Assembly (NCBI GenBank): GCA_003024985.2
Contig: PXIH01S0046545.1
Origin: Euperipatoides rowelli
Taxonomy: Eukaryota > Onychophora > Udeonychophora > Euonychophora > Peripatopsidae
Length of the DNA: 10,182 bases
Strand: one strand, 5' to 3'
Shown here: piece by piece, positions 1-7,655 of the stretch
Position numbering within the stretch: the stretch's first letter is position 1
Layout of the letters: each line of letters starts with the position of its first letter
Program-made: the position numbers and the translations under genes
Notes under the pieces: model-generated
What the model was told of the DNA's origin: nothing
What the model saw: only the letters and a program-made list of their open reading frames with translations
The model's database searches: none

Positions 1-245
1 ACAAATTAATCAGGAATACAGTCTCAAAAGTTAATAATATGCAGCAATTAAAAAAACATATTCAAAAAATACCAGCATGTATCAAATTTGAAAGCCATTA
101 AATAACAAAATTAATCTCCTGTTAATTTCATTTGTATTTGAAGTTTGAAACACAATGAAGATATAAATAATATGTTTTATAATTTAACTGAACAAAATTA
201 ATACTTATTACACGGAAAATGACTTTTAATTTTAAAAACTAAAAA
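1..245. other. AT-rich sequence without recognised features
   Basis: No open frame with coding character, splice-site pair or repeat structure was seen here. The stretch is A+T rich with several short A runs and leads directly into the GC-rich repeat that follows. Confidence 0.6.
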
Positions 246-370
246 TATTTCCCTGCCCGGCCCATTTATTCCCTCCCAGTGAGGGCCCACAAGAGTCAGA
301 GGGCCCACCCTGCATTGGCAGGGTAGCAGGGTGGGCCAGTCCGCCCCTGGATCTCTTAGGTGTAGCTTGA
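246..370. repeat. GC-rich interspersed repeat fragment
   Basis: This block is strongly G+C rich against the AT-rich surroundings, with sharp borders. It contains a 10-base direct repeat, GAGGGCCCAC, at 281-290 and 299-308, and a strong hairpin at 302-337. An open frame crosses it on the minus strand (494-198), but its peptide is Pro/Gly/Leu/Arg-biased and resembles no protein I know, so I treat it as a by-product of base composition. Composition and compactness suggest the end of a dispersed repeat (SINE, LINE tail or DNA element). The family is not recognised. Confidence 0.45.
302..337. repeat. 12-bp perfect hairpin in the GC-rich repeat
   Basis: GGCCCACCCTGC at 302-313 is exactly reverse-complementary to GCAGGGTGGGCC at 326-337, leaving a 12-base loop at 314-325. 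The stem is almost all G-C pairs, so it would be very stable as single-stranded DNA or RNA. It is probably a structural part of the repeat containing it. Confidence 0.75.
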
Positions 371-1399
371 GTCCCACACATTCTGCTGGTGTTCGAATTC
401 TGGCTAAAGTCAGCTGTCTTTCTGAACTCATTGATATTCTGTCAAAAATTTTTCGAATGGCTCTGCATGAACTTTTATATCCCATTGTTGTCACTAGCGT
501 TAATGAAGTTGTTGATTTTAATTTTATAGGTCACTAGAGACTGTCGTCTTCTTTTTTTTTATGTAAATACACCAAAGATGTAGTCTCCGCCAGATGAGCA
601 AAATTGGAACTATTATTTCTTCAATATGAAGTTGGTAATAGCAGAAGCTTGGTAACCATGATGACCATTGCAGATATTTCCTCTCCAGGTTTTATTAATC
701 AGTTTTCCTATGATTCTTCCATAATATTTATATAAAGTTAGCTATTGTTCATTGCATCAAGCAGTTTTAATTGAACTTTTGCTTTATTATGATTTCAAAT
801 AATTTCATATTGTCCATGATTAAAAGTTCTCTCATTTCTTTACAGGGTAAATTCCGGGAATGGAGGGAGGCTATGCAGGGTGGCTAGCCCAAAGAAAGGG
901 TGACAAGTAGTGGAGATATCGGATAGACGCTTCAACATCAATATAAATATATACTGTAGATGAAAACAAGAACAACATATGAAAATAAAATTTATACAAG
1001 TAGTTGGTCAAATGAAGTTTACTAAAATATAGGAATAAATCAATTGGATTTATTCTGTAATTTATCAAATAAATTAATAAATTACACACCCCTAATGTTG
1101 CAAGAATACAATCCAAAGAAATACTGTATTTATGAAATACTGTATAATGTTGTAAGAAAAATAAATTTGATATCAAAATAAATGTGAAATAATTACAATG
1201 AAATAATAATAGGATTTTTCAATAACATGAACCTTAATTTTAAGTATTTAGGCTTACAAAAAAATATGTCGACGACATCAAAATTTGCGAGAACAACATT
1301 TCTTCTCGTTAAAAAGGTTTTTGGAACTAGTAATTATGATTAAAGTTAATATTCTAATCAAACATTTAACAAGTATTAAATTTTCAGATAGGCGGTTCT
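371..1399. other. Non-coding AT-rich stretch, no gene seen
   Basis: I see no supported gene here. The 8-base word GTCACTAG occurs at 490-497 and 530-537, 40 bases apart. The 12-base word GAAATACTGTAT is repeated at 1119-1130 and 1135-1146. The open frames on either strand (331-537 plus, 1176-871 minus, 1285-1479 plus) give low-complexity or Phe/Ile/Leu/Tyr-rich peptides typical of AT-rich non-coding DNA. If the minus-strand gene continues downstream of 1603, this region would hold its next intron or 3' part, but no further convincing exon was found. Confidence 0.5.
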
Positions 1400-1410
1400 G
1401 GGGGGGGGGG
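1400..1410 (+). repeat. G11 homopolymer tract
   Basis: Eleven consecutive G residues sit in otherwise AT-rich sequence. The length is likely to be polymorphic and error-prone in sequencing. Confidence 0.8.
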
Positions 1411-1602
1411 ATCAATTTTTTTATTTTTATTTACAAACCTAAATGGTACATACAATTTAAGTTTTACAAAAATATATAAAGTATTTACCATGAGCACTGA
1501 TATATTTGAAAGTCTAAATTGTGTATGCACAGTATATAGTCAAATAAACACTATACTTAATTCCTCATCTCATATCGTAATTATGGAAAATATTTCACTT
1601 AC

Positions 1603-1704
1603 CCAATAATATCTTTAAGGGTATCCTCGATAATTTTGCTTTCTATAAAATTACAATGTATATCAAACTCAGTTGGCATCTGATTACTGCCTTCAGCTTT
1701 ATTT
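1603..1704 (-). CDS. Internal coding exon (102 bp), unidentified protein
   Basis: On the minus strand a long pyrimidine-rich tract (complement of about 1707-1740) ends in TTTTAG just before base 1704. The exon is 102 bases and ends GG|GTAAGT, a near-perfect donor, at 1603/1602. Of the first two frames, the one starting at the first base meets a stop at once (AAA TAA). The frame offset by one is open throughout. It encodes 33 full codons, beginning NKAEGSNQMPTEFDIHC and ending IEDTLKDII, plus a split Gly codon. Both flanking introns are therefore phase 2, and the exon is symmetric. The peptide is acidic and hydrophilic with no motif I recognise. Phase agrees with the exon at 7861-7656: AG plus A makes an Arg codon at the junction. 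The function is unknown, but the exon call is fairly strong on splice signals and phase. Confidence 0.6.
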
Positions 1705-1800
1705 CTAAAATAATAAAAAAAAAAGAAAGAATAAGATTAACCTAACCATAAGCTTATACATAATAATATTCCAAAACAATATACAGTATGTGATGACTTA

Positions 1801-1890
1801 TTATCATCATTATACCTGGAGTAGTGGTGATTGTAGTAATTGTGGTTATCATTATTATTGTTGTTGCAGTTATAATTAATAATAATATAA
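1801..1890. repeat. Degenerate trinucleotide (ATT/ATC/TTG) tract
   Basis: The stretch is built from imperfect ATC, ATT, GTT and AAT triplets, as in TTATTATTGTTGTTGCAG-like runs. It looks like an old, mutated microsatellite. No coding potential was seen. Confidence 0.55.
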
Positions 1891-2245
1891 TAGAAACAAA
1901 ATAACAGTGTAAAAATAATTTGAGATTTTACAAATAATGTAACATCTTAGGAGATGCATGGTGTTTCGTAATGTCCTGACGCCTTACATAAGGTATAAGT
2001 GATTGAAATTTCATTTCTGTAATCTATTCGATCACACACCGATGCATATATTACAATATTAATATTACGGCAGCGTAAATTTCCATGCATCGTATTCTAA
2101 GGATTAAATTAAAATGTTTTCTCATCATCATCTTTAAAATTATTTACAATAAAAATACAAACCAAAGTGTAAGACTTGTCTCTGTCATGGGGTACAAAGA
2201 TTCTTGAGAATAGAAATGCTCATCAATAAAAATAAAAGAAAACAT
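1891..2245. other. Intronic AT-rich stretch, no gene seen
   Basis: This lies within the inferred 5951-base intron of the minus-strand gene. No exon with usable splice sites on both sides was found on either strand, and nothing recognisable as a repeat family was seen. Confidence 0.5.
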
Positions 2246-2294
2246 TTTTGAAGCTGAATCTAAAAATATCACTTTTATTTTGAAAAATGGACAG
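2246..2294 (+). repeat. Left outer arm of an inverted repeat
   Basis: This segment contains the words GAAGCTGAATC, AAAAATATCACTT and GAAAAATGGACAG. It matches the reverse complement of 3573-3643 closely, except for about 21 extra bases in the right arm (around 3588-3610). The arms point towards each other about 1.3 kb apart, as in a DNA transposon with long terminal inverted repeats or an inverted duplication. Confidence 0.6.
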
Positions 2295-2321
2295 CATAGT
2301 TACGTTTTTCAAAAATCTCAG

Positions 2322-2460
2322 AGTTCTCGGAGAACTATAGAGAATGCTCTGAATCTGGAGAAGTCAGACTTTAAAAAAATTGGAGTATCTATTTCAGATT
2401 TTAATAATCTCTGATGAACTCAGAGAACTATCAGAGAAGTCTGTGACTTCTGCAAGAAAA
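2322..2460 (+). repeat. Cluster of CTC(A/G)GAGAACT-type repeats
   Basis: A 15-base palindrome, AGTTCTCGGAGAACT, lies at 2322-2336. The segment starting GAGAACTAT at about 2330-2362 is imperfectly repeated at about 2423-2454, with related CTCTGA and GGAGAAG words between and after. It looks like a short degenerate tandem array. It directly follows the left inverted-repeat arm and may be internal to the same element. Confidence 0.45.
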
Positions 2461-2930
2461 AGCATCTTGATTCGGAGAAGTACACACAATGCATCGTAAC
2501 ACAATCAAAATTCAAAATGGAGGAAAATAAACTTTATTGATATTTACATATGTAAAATAAGATATAACTGGTTTAACCTTTGTCTAGGCCCTACTTCCTC
2601 TCAATAATTTTCTTATTTTGACTATAAACGAGATCATTTACAATGATATGACTATTTTTTTAAATACTGAAAAATGGATTATTTCCAGTCAATGAGATAG
2701 CAATAGCTACCGTCCATGTCTTGACAGCAAAGATAGCAAGCATGATGTCTTTAAAATGTCAACCCAGACATCACATGTACGATTGCTGCCACATACATGT
2801 TTTTTTTTCTGTCTGACAATAGACCTTTAAAAGCACTTTCAAGTGAAAGTTTATCTAAATTTAGGCTTTTTAAGGGGGTTTTTTTTAGTGTAAAATTTTT
2901 CTTCTTTCGGTTCCATCTTTTATTTCTCTG

Positions 2931-3116
2931 TTAGCGTATTTTTATAATCTCGGACAATGTCTCACTCTGTATATAATCTTTGTTCTCCATGTCGTGCACA
3001 ATTACTCGGAGCTTAAGCTCGGAGATTTTTAAAAAAATAGCATTTATGTACTTTGCAATGGTGTGCCATCTATGAATAGATGTTGTAACTGATAGCACTT
3101 CACCGAATATATTCAA
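2931..3116 (-). pseudogene. Possible hAT/ZBED-type transposase remnant
   Basis: The minus strand is open for 61 codons. The middle, HTIAKYINAIFLKISELKLR followed by VIVHD and an N three residues later, resembles the hAT transposase core pattern (H-T-x3-I ... L-x2-V-x-V-x-D-N-A-x-N) that surrounds an acidic catalytic residue. The usual D-N-A-x-N is degraded here to D-M-E-N-K. This is a pattern match by eye and not an alignment. The HTIAKYI part overlaps the inverted-repeat arm at 3049-3081, and a related SIHR-HTI-KYI reading exists on the opposite strand at about 3530-3567. That fits two fragments of one old element. No other transposase domain is visible nearby. It could equally be a chance frame. 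Confidence 0.28.
3049..3081 (+). repeat. Left inner arm of an inverted repeat
   Basis: These 33 bases are the reverse complement of 3529-3561 with two mismatches. The right copy lies immediately inside the right outer arm (3573-3643). The left copy is separated from the left outer arm (2246-2294) by about 750 bases. The layout suggests one palindromic duplication whose left half gained an insertion or whose right half lost DNA. Confidence 0.65.
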
Positions 3117-3528
3117 GTCAAAAGCTTAATTTAATGAAATATTTCAAAGTTTAGCTCTTACCTTTACAAATTCTAATTTTCCAGATCTTTAAGTCACTCA
3201 CTTCATAACAGCTATGCATTCACTGAAATGTGAAAATTAATGAATTTCTGTTTCAAGAAGCGCTTAAGAGAACACCTAAGTAAAAAACAAAGGGATTTCC
3301 ATGGCTTCCATAATGATCAATTTGCTAATGTATTGTGTTTTAAGATTCTCCTCTTTTATCTTTGCAATAAAGAAATTTGTAAAAAAAAAAATATTTGGTA
3401 GATTTATTCTAACCCATTCATTTTATTATCAAATACTTTACTTTAAAAAAAACTTGAATCATTTATTTAACAAACATTACACTTTAAGAACATACATTTT
3501 TTTGTCCAATACTATTGTTTACTTAAGT
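3082..3528. other. Spacer between inverted-repeat arms
   Basis: This AT-rich spacer lies between the inner arms. The plus-strand open frame at 3301-3540 gives a Phe/Ile/Lys/Tyr-rich peptide without domain character. A minus-strand acceptor-donor pair (3222/3162) looks good as a splice signal, but in no frame does it give a coding exon that fits the flanking exon phases. No gene is called. Confidence 0.45.
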
Positions 3529-3561
3529 ATCTATTCATAGAGGGCACACCATTACAAAGTA
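3529..3561 (-). repeat. Right inner arm of an inverted repeat
   Basis: This is the partner of 3049-3081 in opposite orientation, matching at 31 of 33 positions. It contains the word CTATTCATAG followed by GGGCACACCATT. Confidence 0.65.
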
Positions 3562-3572
3562 TATACAATACA

Positions 3573-3643
3573 CTGTCCATTTTTCAAACTGGTTACGGTA
3601 CGGTACCTTAAAATAAGTGATATTTTTGGATTCAGCTTCAAAA
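3573..3643 (-). repeat. Right outer arm of an inverted repeat
   Basis: This is the partner of 2246-2294 in opposite orientation. CTGTCCATTTTTCA (3573-3586) and AAATAAGTGATATTTTTGGA plus TTCAGCTTC (3611-3639) match the left arm, apart from one substitution and small differences in T-run length. The intervening about 21 bases, which include GGTACGGTACC, are absent from the left arm. Confidence 0.6.
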
Positions 3644-4291
3644 CAATTTTATTTTACTTTTTAAAAAAAAATAATTATTTGGCTCTAAAATGAGCTAAAA
3701 ATATTGAAAATCCATTATTGATAACTTTTTTTTTTTTTTAAGAATTTTTAAAACATGTAGTAGACCCCTGAAGTGAACTTGTAACTTCTCCGAGCATAAT
3801 AAATATTCAAGAGAATTAACACAATTTGATGTGAATCCGCTAGGGCCAGGGAAATCATAGCTAGGGTACAGCCTTAGATGATGTGAAATAAGTCCATCTA
3901 TTAATTTTCAAAGTCAGGTTAAAGCCTACTTAAAAAAACAAAAAATCTAAAAAAATATTCTAGAAAAATTTATTGCACTTTTTAGAATATGTAGGAATCG
4001 TAAAAAAGAACTGGATTAATGAAAAAAAAAATTTGGATGATGACTCTATTCTCATCTGCCATACTTCTTTATGGATAATTGGGCCAAATTCCTTTTTACA
4101 GACACTTCTGCCAACCCCACAATTATTATAGTCCACAATCATGAAAATGGAAAGCTATCATTCATGGAGTTTGCTAACATGTGTAGCCTACAGTATATCG
4201 TCGTTAATGCATTTTTAACTGAAATAAACAAGAGATTTCTCGAACTTTGACAAGGTGTATCTTGAGATCCACACTTGCCATTTGGATGTTT
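3644..4291. other. Intronic AT-rich stretch, no gene seen
   Basis: Poly-A/T runs are frequent. Two abutting minus-strand frames (4330-4139 and 4142-3960) show no recognisable domain, and I found no matching splice-site pair in a phase compatible with the host exons. They are treated as non-coding. Confidence 0.45.
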
Positions 4292-4339
4292 GAGACCTCT
4301 ATGACAAGCAATTATAAAATTGCTTGTCATAGAGGTCTC
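4292..4339. repeat. Perfect 22-bp hairpin with 4-base loop
   Basis: Bases 4292-4313 (starting GAGACCTCTATGACAAGC) are exactly reverse-complementary to 4318-4339, with only ATAA between them. The stem has no mismatch, so it is either recent or maintained. It could be a small fold-back element, a by-product of template-switch mutation, or an RNA hairpin if transcribed within the intron. It is short for a typical animal pre-miRNA (48 bases in all, and a four-base loop). Confidence 0.85.
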
Positions 4340-4500
4340 TATGACTCTGCTAATTATAAAAATTCATGTTTATACATAAATAGTTCATGTAATAGGAGAA
4401 TCCCAAAAATGCTCTGACATACTTTACTGATATACAGTGTCGATTGGGCTTAAAAAGGCCCCATCGTCACATTTAATTAAAAGGGCACCCTAGAAAAAAG

Positions 4501-4514
4501 CCCCCCCCCCCCCC
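4501..4514 (+). repeat. C14 homopolymer tract
   Basis: A run of fourteen C residues follows an A-rich stretch (AAAAAAG). It is one of two similar tracts about 100 bases apart. Confidence 0.85.
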
Positions 4515-4598
4515 ATGGATGGTGAGTTGTGTATGGGAAAGGTTACTAGTATGGTTCTGTGTGTATGTTATCAGTTAGGGGTTTGGGGATGCTGTTAG

Positions 4599-4613
4599 CC
4601 CCCCCCCCCCCCC
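4599..4613 (+). repeat. C15 homopolymer tract
   Basis: A run of fifteen C residues is preceded by TTAG. The interval between the two C tracts (4515-4598) is G/T-rich, unlike the flanking AT-rich DNA. This suggests that 4440-4620 is one repeat fragment. Confidence 0.85.
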
Positions 4614-5160
4614 AATGTGGTCCATTGTCAGAGCTACTGGAAGCTGTTAGTTTTTAAGGCATTTAAATACTTAAGATGAGCTCTGCTGATACTTAAAAAA
4701 TGCTGAAGTTTAAAATAACTTAGATAACATACAAAAAATTGTATCCATTAAAAAAAAATATTTTCATATTTTATAATAATGAAATTATCCATTTTATTTT
4801 ATACGTTTATTTTTCATTTGCTGCATTTTATTTCACCTCTTTCAATACCTCATTAGCCTCTAGTAAATTGACTCTTTTTTTATAGCCCAGCATATTTTAA
4901 AGATTGTTTTCCAAAACGTAATGCTTTTGCAATTTTTAATGTTTGACTTTTTATAAAAAAAGTTTTATCTTTACAAATGTATAAATTTATAATTTTGAAA
5001 ATAATTTGACTATAAAATCTTGACAGGAAATAAAAAATGTAAAGACTGACTGAACTATGTTTATTATCATTAATAATAACTTGCGGTATAAAAATCAAAT
5101 GTTCTTATATACTGTATAATGTACCACAAGTTTAAAAAAATAAATAAATATCAATAATAA
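4614..5160. other. Intronic AT-rich stretch, no gene seen
   Basis: A/T-rich sequence with many T runs. The minus-strand frame at 5098-4880 encodes an Ile/Phe/Lys/Tyr-rich peptide without domain features, as expected by chance in such DNA. Confidence 0.5.
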
Positions 5161-5164
5161 CATT

Positions 5165-5475
5165 TTCACACACCCAGGGCCACCACATCCTAACCTGGGC
5201 CCCGGGACTGGAAATCCAGACAGGGTCCTTACATATCTTTGATAAGCTTCTCCTTGTTTGTGAAGATTTAATAAGCTTTTTTTTTTTTTGGTTTCATGGA
5301 CGTTTTGTTGACCTTTTCTTGGCGTAGGGTTACTTATCTAGGCCTACAGATCCCCTTATCATACCTGATCATTACTATGTAGCTTCTTATTGAGTTTCTT
5401 CATACACAGTGCCCCCCTTGACCCTGGGACTACAGTCACATTCAAATGCCCCTATGTTGGGGGACCCTGCACACA
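5165..5475. repeat. GC-rich repeat fragments flanking an AT-rich core
   Basis: Two GC-rich pieces, at about 5170-5228 (containing CCTGGGCCCCGGGACTGG) and 5408-5475 (containing GACCCTGGGACTACAG and GTTGGGGGACCCTG), stand out from the surrounding composition. They share CC(C)TGGGAC-type and GGGxCC-type words. They look like pieces of one or two dispersed repeats of unknown family. Confidence 0.35.
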
Positions 5476-6512
5476 CCCTATTTTTATTCTCATTTAAATG
5501 ACAAACTTATTTTTGCAGTGTGAATGGAAAAGAAAATATAAAAGTTTGGAAAAAAGTCAAAAATAGATTATTTTTGAATTGTGTGTAGTCTCTAGATAAG
5601 AACACTAAAAAATATTTATTTTTTCTCCCTTCATCCAGTGTCTTTATCTGCCAATATTAATACTTCTATTGAGAGTTGAAATGAAATTCGACCTGAATTA
5701 CATAGCACAATCATGAAGAAATATTTTCAATGTTAACAAGTAAAAAAGTCATTTATATATATTTTTTTCTGATTTACTGGTTCCACACACATAGTTTTTC
5801 TAAATACTAGAGCAGTAATTTGCCTCCCCCTTCACACATCAATTAATCGGCATTCTTTTCTATTTTCACCTGAGCAGGATGCATGGTCTCGACCTATTTT
5901 TTCCTGACATTCTATTATTTTAAAATCAAGTTGACTAATGTTTGGCATTTGGCTTTTTAAATGTATGATCTAATATACTCCATTACAGTTAATTAGTATT
6001 TCAACCACTTCCCACCGTATTTAGAAATTGGTGAGGATCACTTTTGCAAGTAATATAACACATTTTAACAACTTTCTACTTTAAATTACATGTTTAAATT
6101 TTTATTTTTAGCAAGAATTTTACTGCTAGTTATGATATATGTCATGGCAATTTTTTTATCAATGCTCAACACTAGTGCACAGGGCTCATAGGCTAACATT
6201 ACGGGGAGGAAGGTTAAGGTAATTAATATGTTTTAAATAATTTATTGGTTTTAAAAATATAATAAATGAAAAAAATGAAAAATATTAAAATTCAACAGAA
6301 TATGTAACGAGTATTTGTTAACACAACTCTCTATTTTTAAACTGTAGTTTATGTGCTTAAAGGTGAGTACACAATGGTAATAAAATCTCTGAGAATTAAA
6401 TCTCTATTGATATTTTGTCGCTGAGAGAGATATCGAAAGAGAAATCTGAAAAACACGACATATTTTTCTTGGAAATAATAAGATTTTAGCAAAAGAATTG
6501 TTTCGATGTCTA
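5476..6512. other. Intronic AT-rich stretch, no gene seen
   Basis: No coding exon with matching splice sites was identified on either strand. A short run of related ATCTCT/GAGAGA words at about 6385-6450 could form an imperfect hairpin. Nothing else stands out. Confidence 0.5.
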
Positions 6513-6704
6513 GTGCTTACTGTTAGCAACAGTATATCCTTGTCAAACTTATTTAAATTCAATGTATATCGATGAGGAGAACATTATTATGACTGTTGCA
6601 GGTTCATGCTTGTTGAAAGGAAAAGATTCCGATATTTTGATGCGCACCATCACCTTGTTCAAATCCTGTCGATATTTATACTGGTTTCTAAAAGAATTGA
6701 TTTG
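6513..6704. other. Short segment open on both strands, possible exon or repeat
   Basis: Local G+C is higher than in the flanks and both strands are open. The plus strand reads about 60 codons to a stop (6702-6704) and includes MTVAGSCLLKGKDSDILMRT. On the minus strand, CAATTCTTTTAG followed by base 6687 forms an acceptor, opening a frame that includes NQYKYRQDLNKVMVRIK and stops at 6549. That minus acceptor is phase 2, so it could accept the donor at 7656 as an alternative last exon. I recognise neither peptide. A decayed transposon fragment is equally likely. Confidence 0.22.
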
Positions 6705-6914
6705 AATTGTATATATTGAGAAATCCGCTCTCATCACTAGTATTTAAAATTAAATGCTGAACAAATAATTTTTCTGAACATAATTTTCATAAACGGTAGT
6801 GGTGACTTGAGTTTGCATGCTGCCATGTATGGCGAGTCCCGAACTTGCGTCATTGGTGATTGGCTGTGATTTAATTCCTCAAGATATGTTCTCAAAAAAA
6901 GAGTGGTCTAGTCT

Positions 6915-7204
6915 GTTAAAAACAGTTTGCAAAATAAAATGTTAATTAAAGTTTAGGTTACACAATTAATTAAAGCTTATAGAAACTGTCACTAGATGAC
7001 ACTAGTCTTGTACAGTCCAACAATAAGACTGAAACTGCTGTAAAGAACAGTACAGTGTTGTACAGCTGATAGAACAATTCTTTATTTCTACAGTAACTCA
7101 TCAGCTGTACAACATTGTACTGTACACGACTAGTGTCATCTAGTGACAGCTTATTGTTTAATCTAAACTTTAATTAACATTTTATTTTGCAAACTGTTTT
7201 TAAC
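6915..7204. mobile_element. Fold-back (palindromic) MITE-like element
   Basis: Three nested inverted-repeat blocks make an almost complete palindrome. The outer arms, 6915-6960 and 7159-7204, match at 45 of 46 positions. The middle arms, 6986-7016 and 7119-7149, match at 30 of 31. The inner arms, 7047-7070 and 7100-7123, match at 23 of 24. The loop is about 29 bases (7071-7099). The left half carries extra sequence at about 6961-6985 and 7017-7046. No open reading frame is present, so if mobile the element depends on enzymes encoded elsewhere. The ends contain TTAA (6916-6919 and 7200-7203), but the palindrome would produce that symmetry anyway, so no target duplication can be claimed. Confidence 0.75.
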
Positions 7205-7361
7205 ACTTTCCCTTGTTAATTTAAAGTTTTAAAAGTTTATATACAGTATATTTGAGGGAAACATTCAGTTCATACTAGTCCCATTTTACTACATAGGATT
7301 AGTAATCGGGTTTTGGTCAACAGTTTTGTCATTATACAGTATATATGCTGTAAATTATAAA

Positions 7362-7512
7362 AGTATTGGGTATTTTAGCTTAAGTTTGAAAATACAAAAT
7401 ACTTTTAAAATGCATTTTTGTTACAAAATACTTTAAGAAAAGTATTTGCAATACCAAATACAAAAGTATTTTTGTTACGTATTTGAAATACATGTACAGT
7501 ATTTTCAATACT
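7362..7512. repeat. AT-rich palindromic repeat of AAGTATTT/AAATACTT words
   Basis: The words AAAATACTTT, AAGTATTT, AAATACAAAA and GTATTTTC recur in both orientations through this stretch. It can pair with itself extensively. This type of sequence resembles terminal regions of small hAT-like or other MITEs seen in animal genomes, but I cannot assign a family. Confidence 0.45.
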
Positions 7513-7655
7513 ACTCAATCATGTGTGTAGTACATGCACAAATCTAAATCTTATGGGTCTTTATTATGCCATTCAAACATATATAGTCGAGTGTAAATCA
7601 CTGATCTAATGAAACTAGATTTATATTTACAATAAAATATAAATAATACATTTAC

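Noticed and set aside
391-400. GTTCGAATTC resembling a tRNA/SINE B box, with TAGCTTGAG upstream like an A box
   Set aside because: The spacing between the boxes is about 28 bases, too short for the usual internal promoter, and no cloverleaf can be drawn.
198-494. 98-codon minus-strand open frame
   Set aside because: It runs through the GC-rich hairpin repeat; length is explained by base composition, and the peptide has no recognisable domain.
490-537. 8-base direct repeat GTCACTAG as a possible hAT-type target-site duplication
   Set aside because: Only 32 bases lie between the copies and there are no inverted ends, so a transposon between them is not supported.
3162-3222. Minus-strand candidate exon with a good acceptor (TTTCACATTTCAG) and donor (AAAG|GTAAGAG)
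   Set aside because: Every frame entered through that acceptor contains an early stop (TGA or TAG). Using the next AG gives an exon whose ending phase does not match the exon at 1704.
3301-3540. 79-codon plus-strand open frame
   Set aside because: The peptide is Phe/Ile/Leu/Lys/Tyr-rich, as expected from AT-rich non-coding DNA, and the frame runs into an inverted-repeat arm.
6915-7204. TTAA at both ends as a piggyBac-type target duplication
   Set aside because: The palindrome makes any end motif symmetric, TTAA is common in AT-rich DNA, and no piggyBac-like end sequence follows it.
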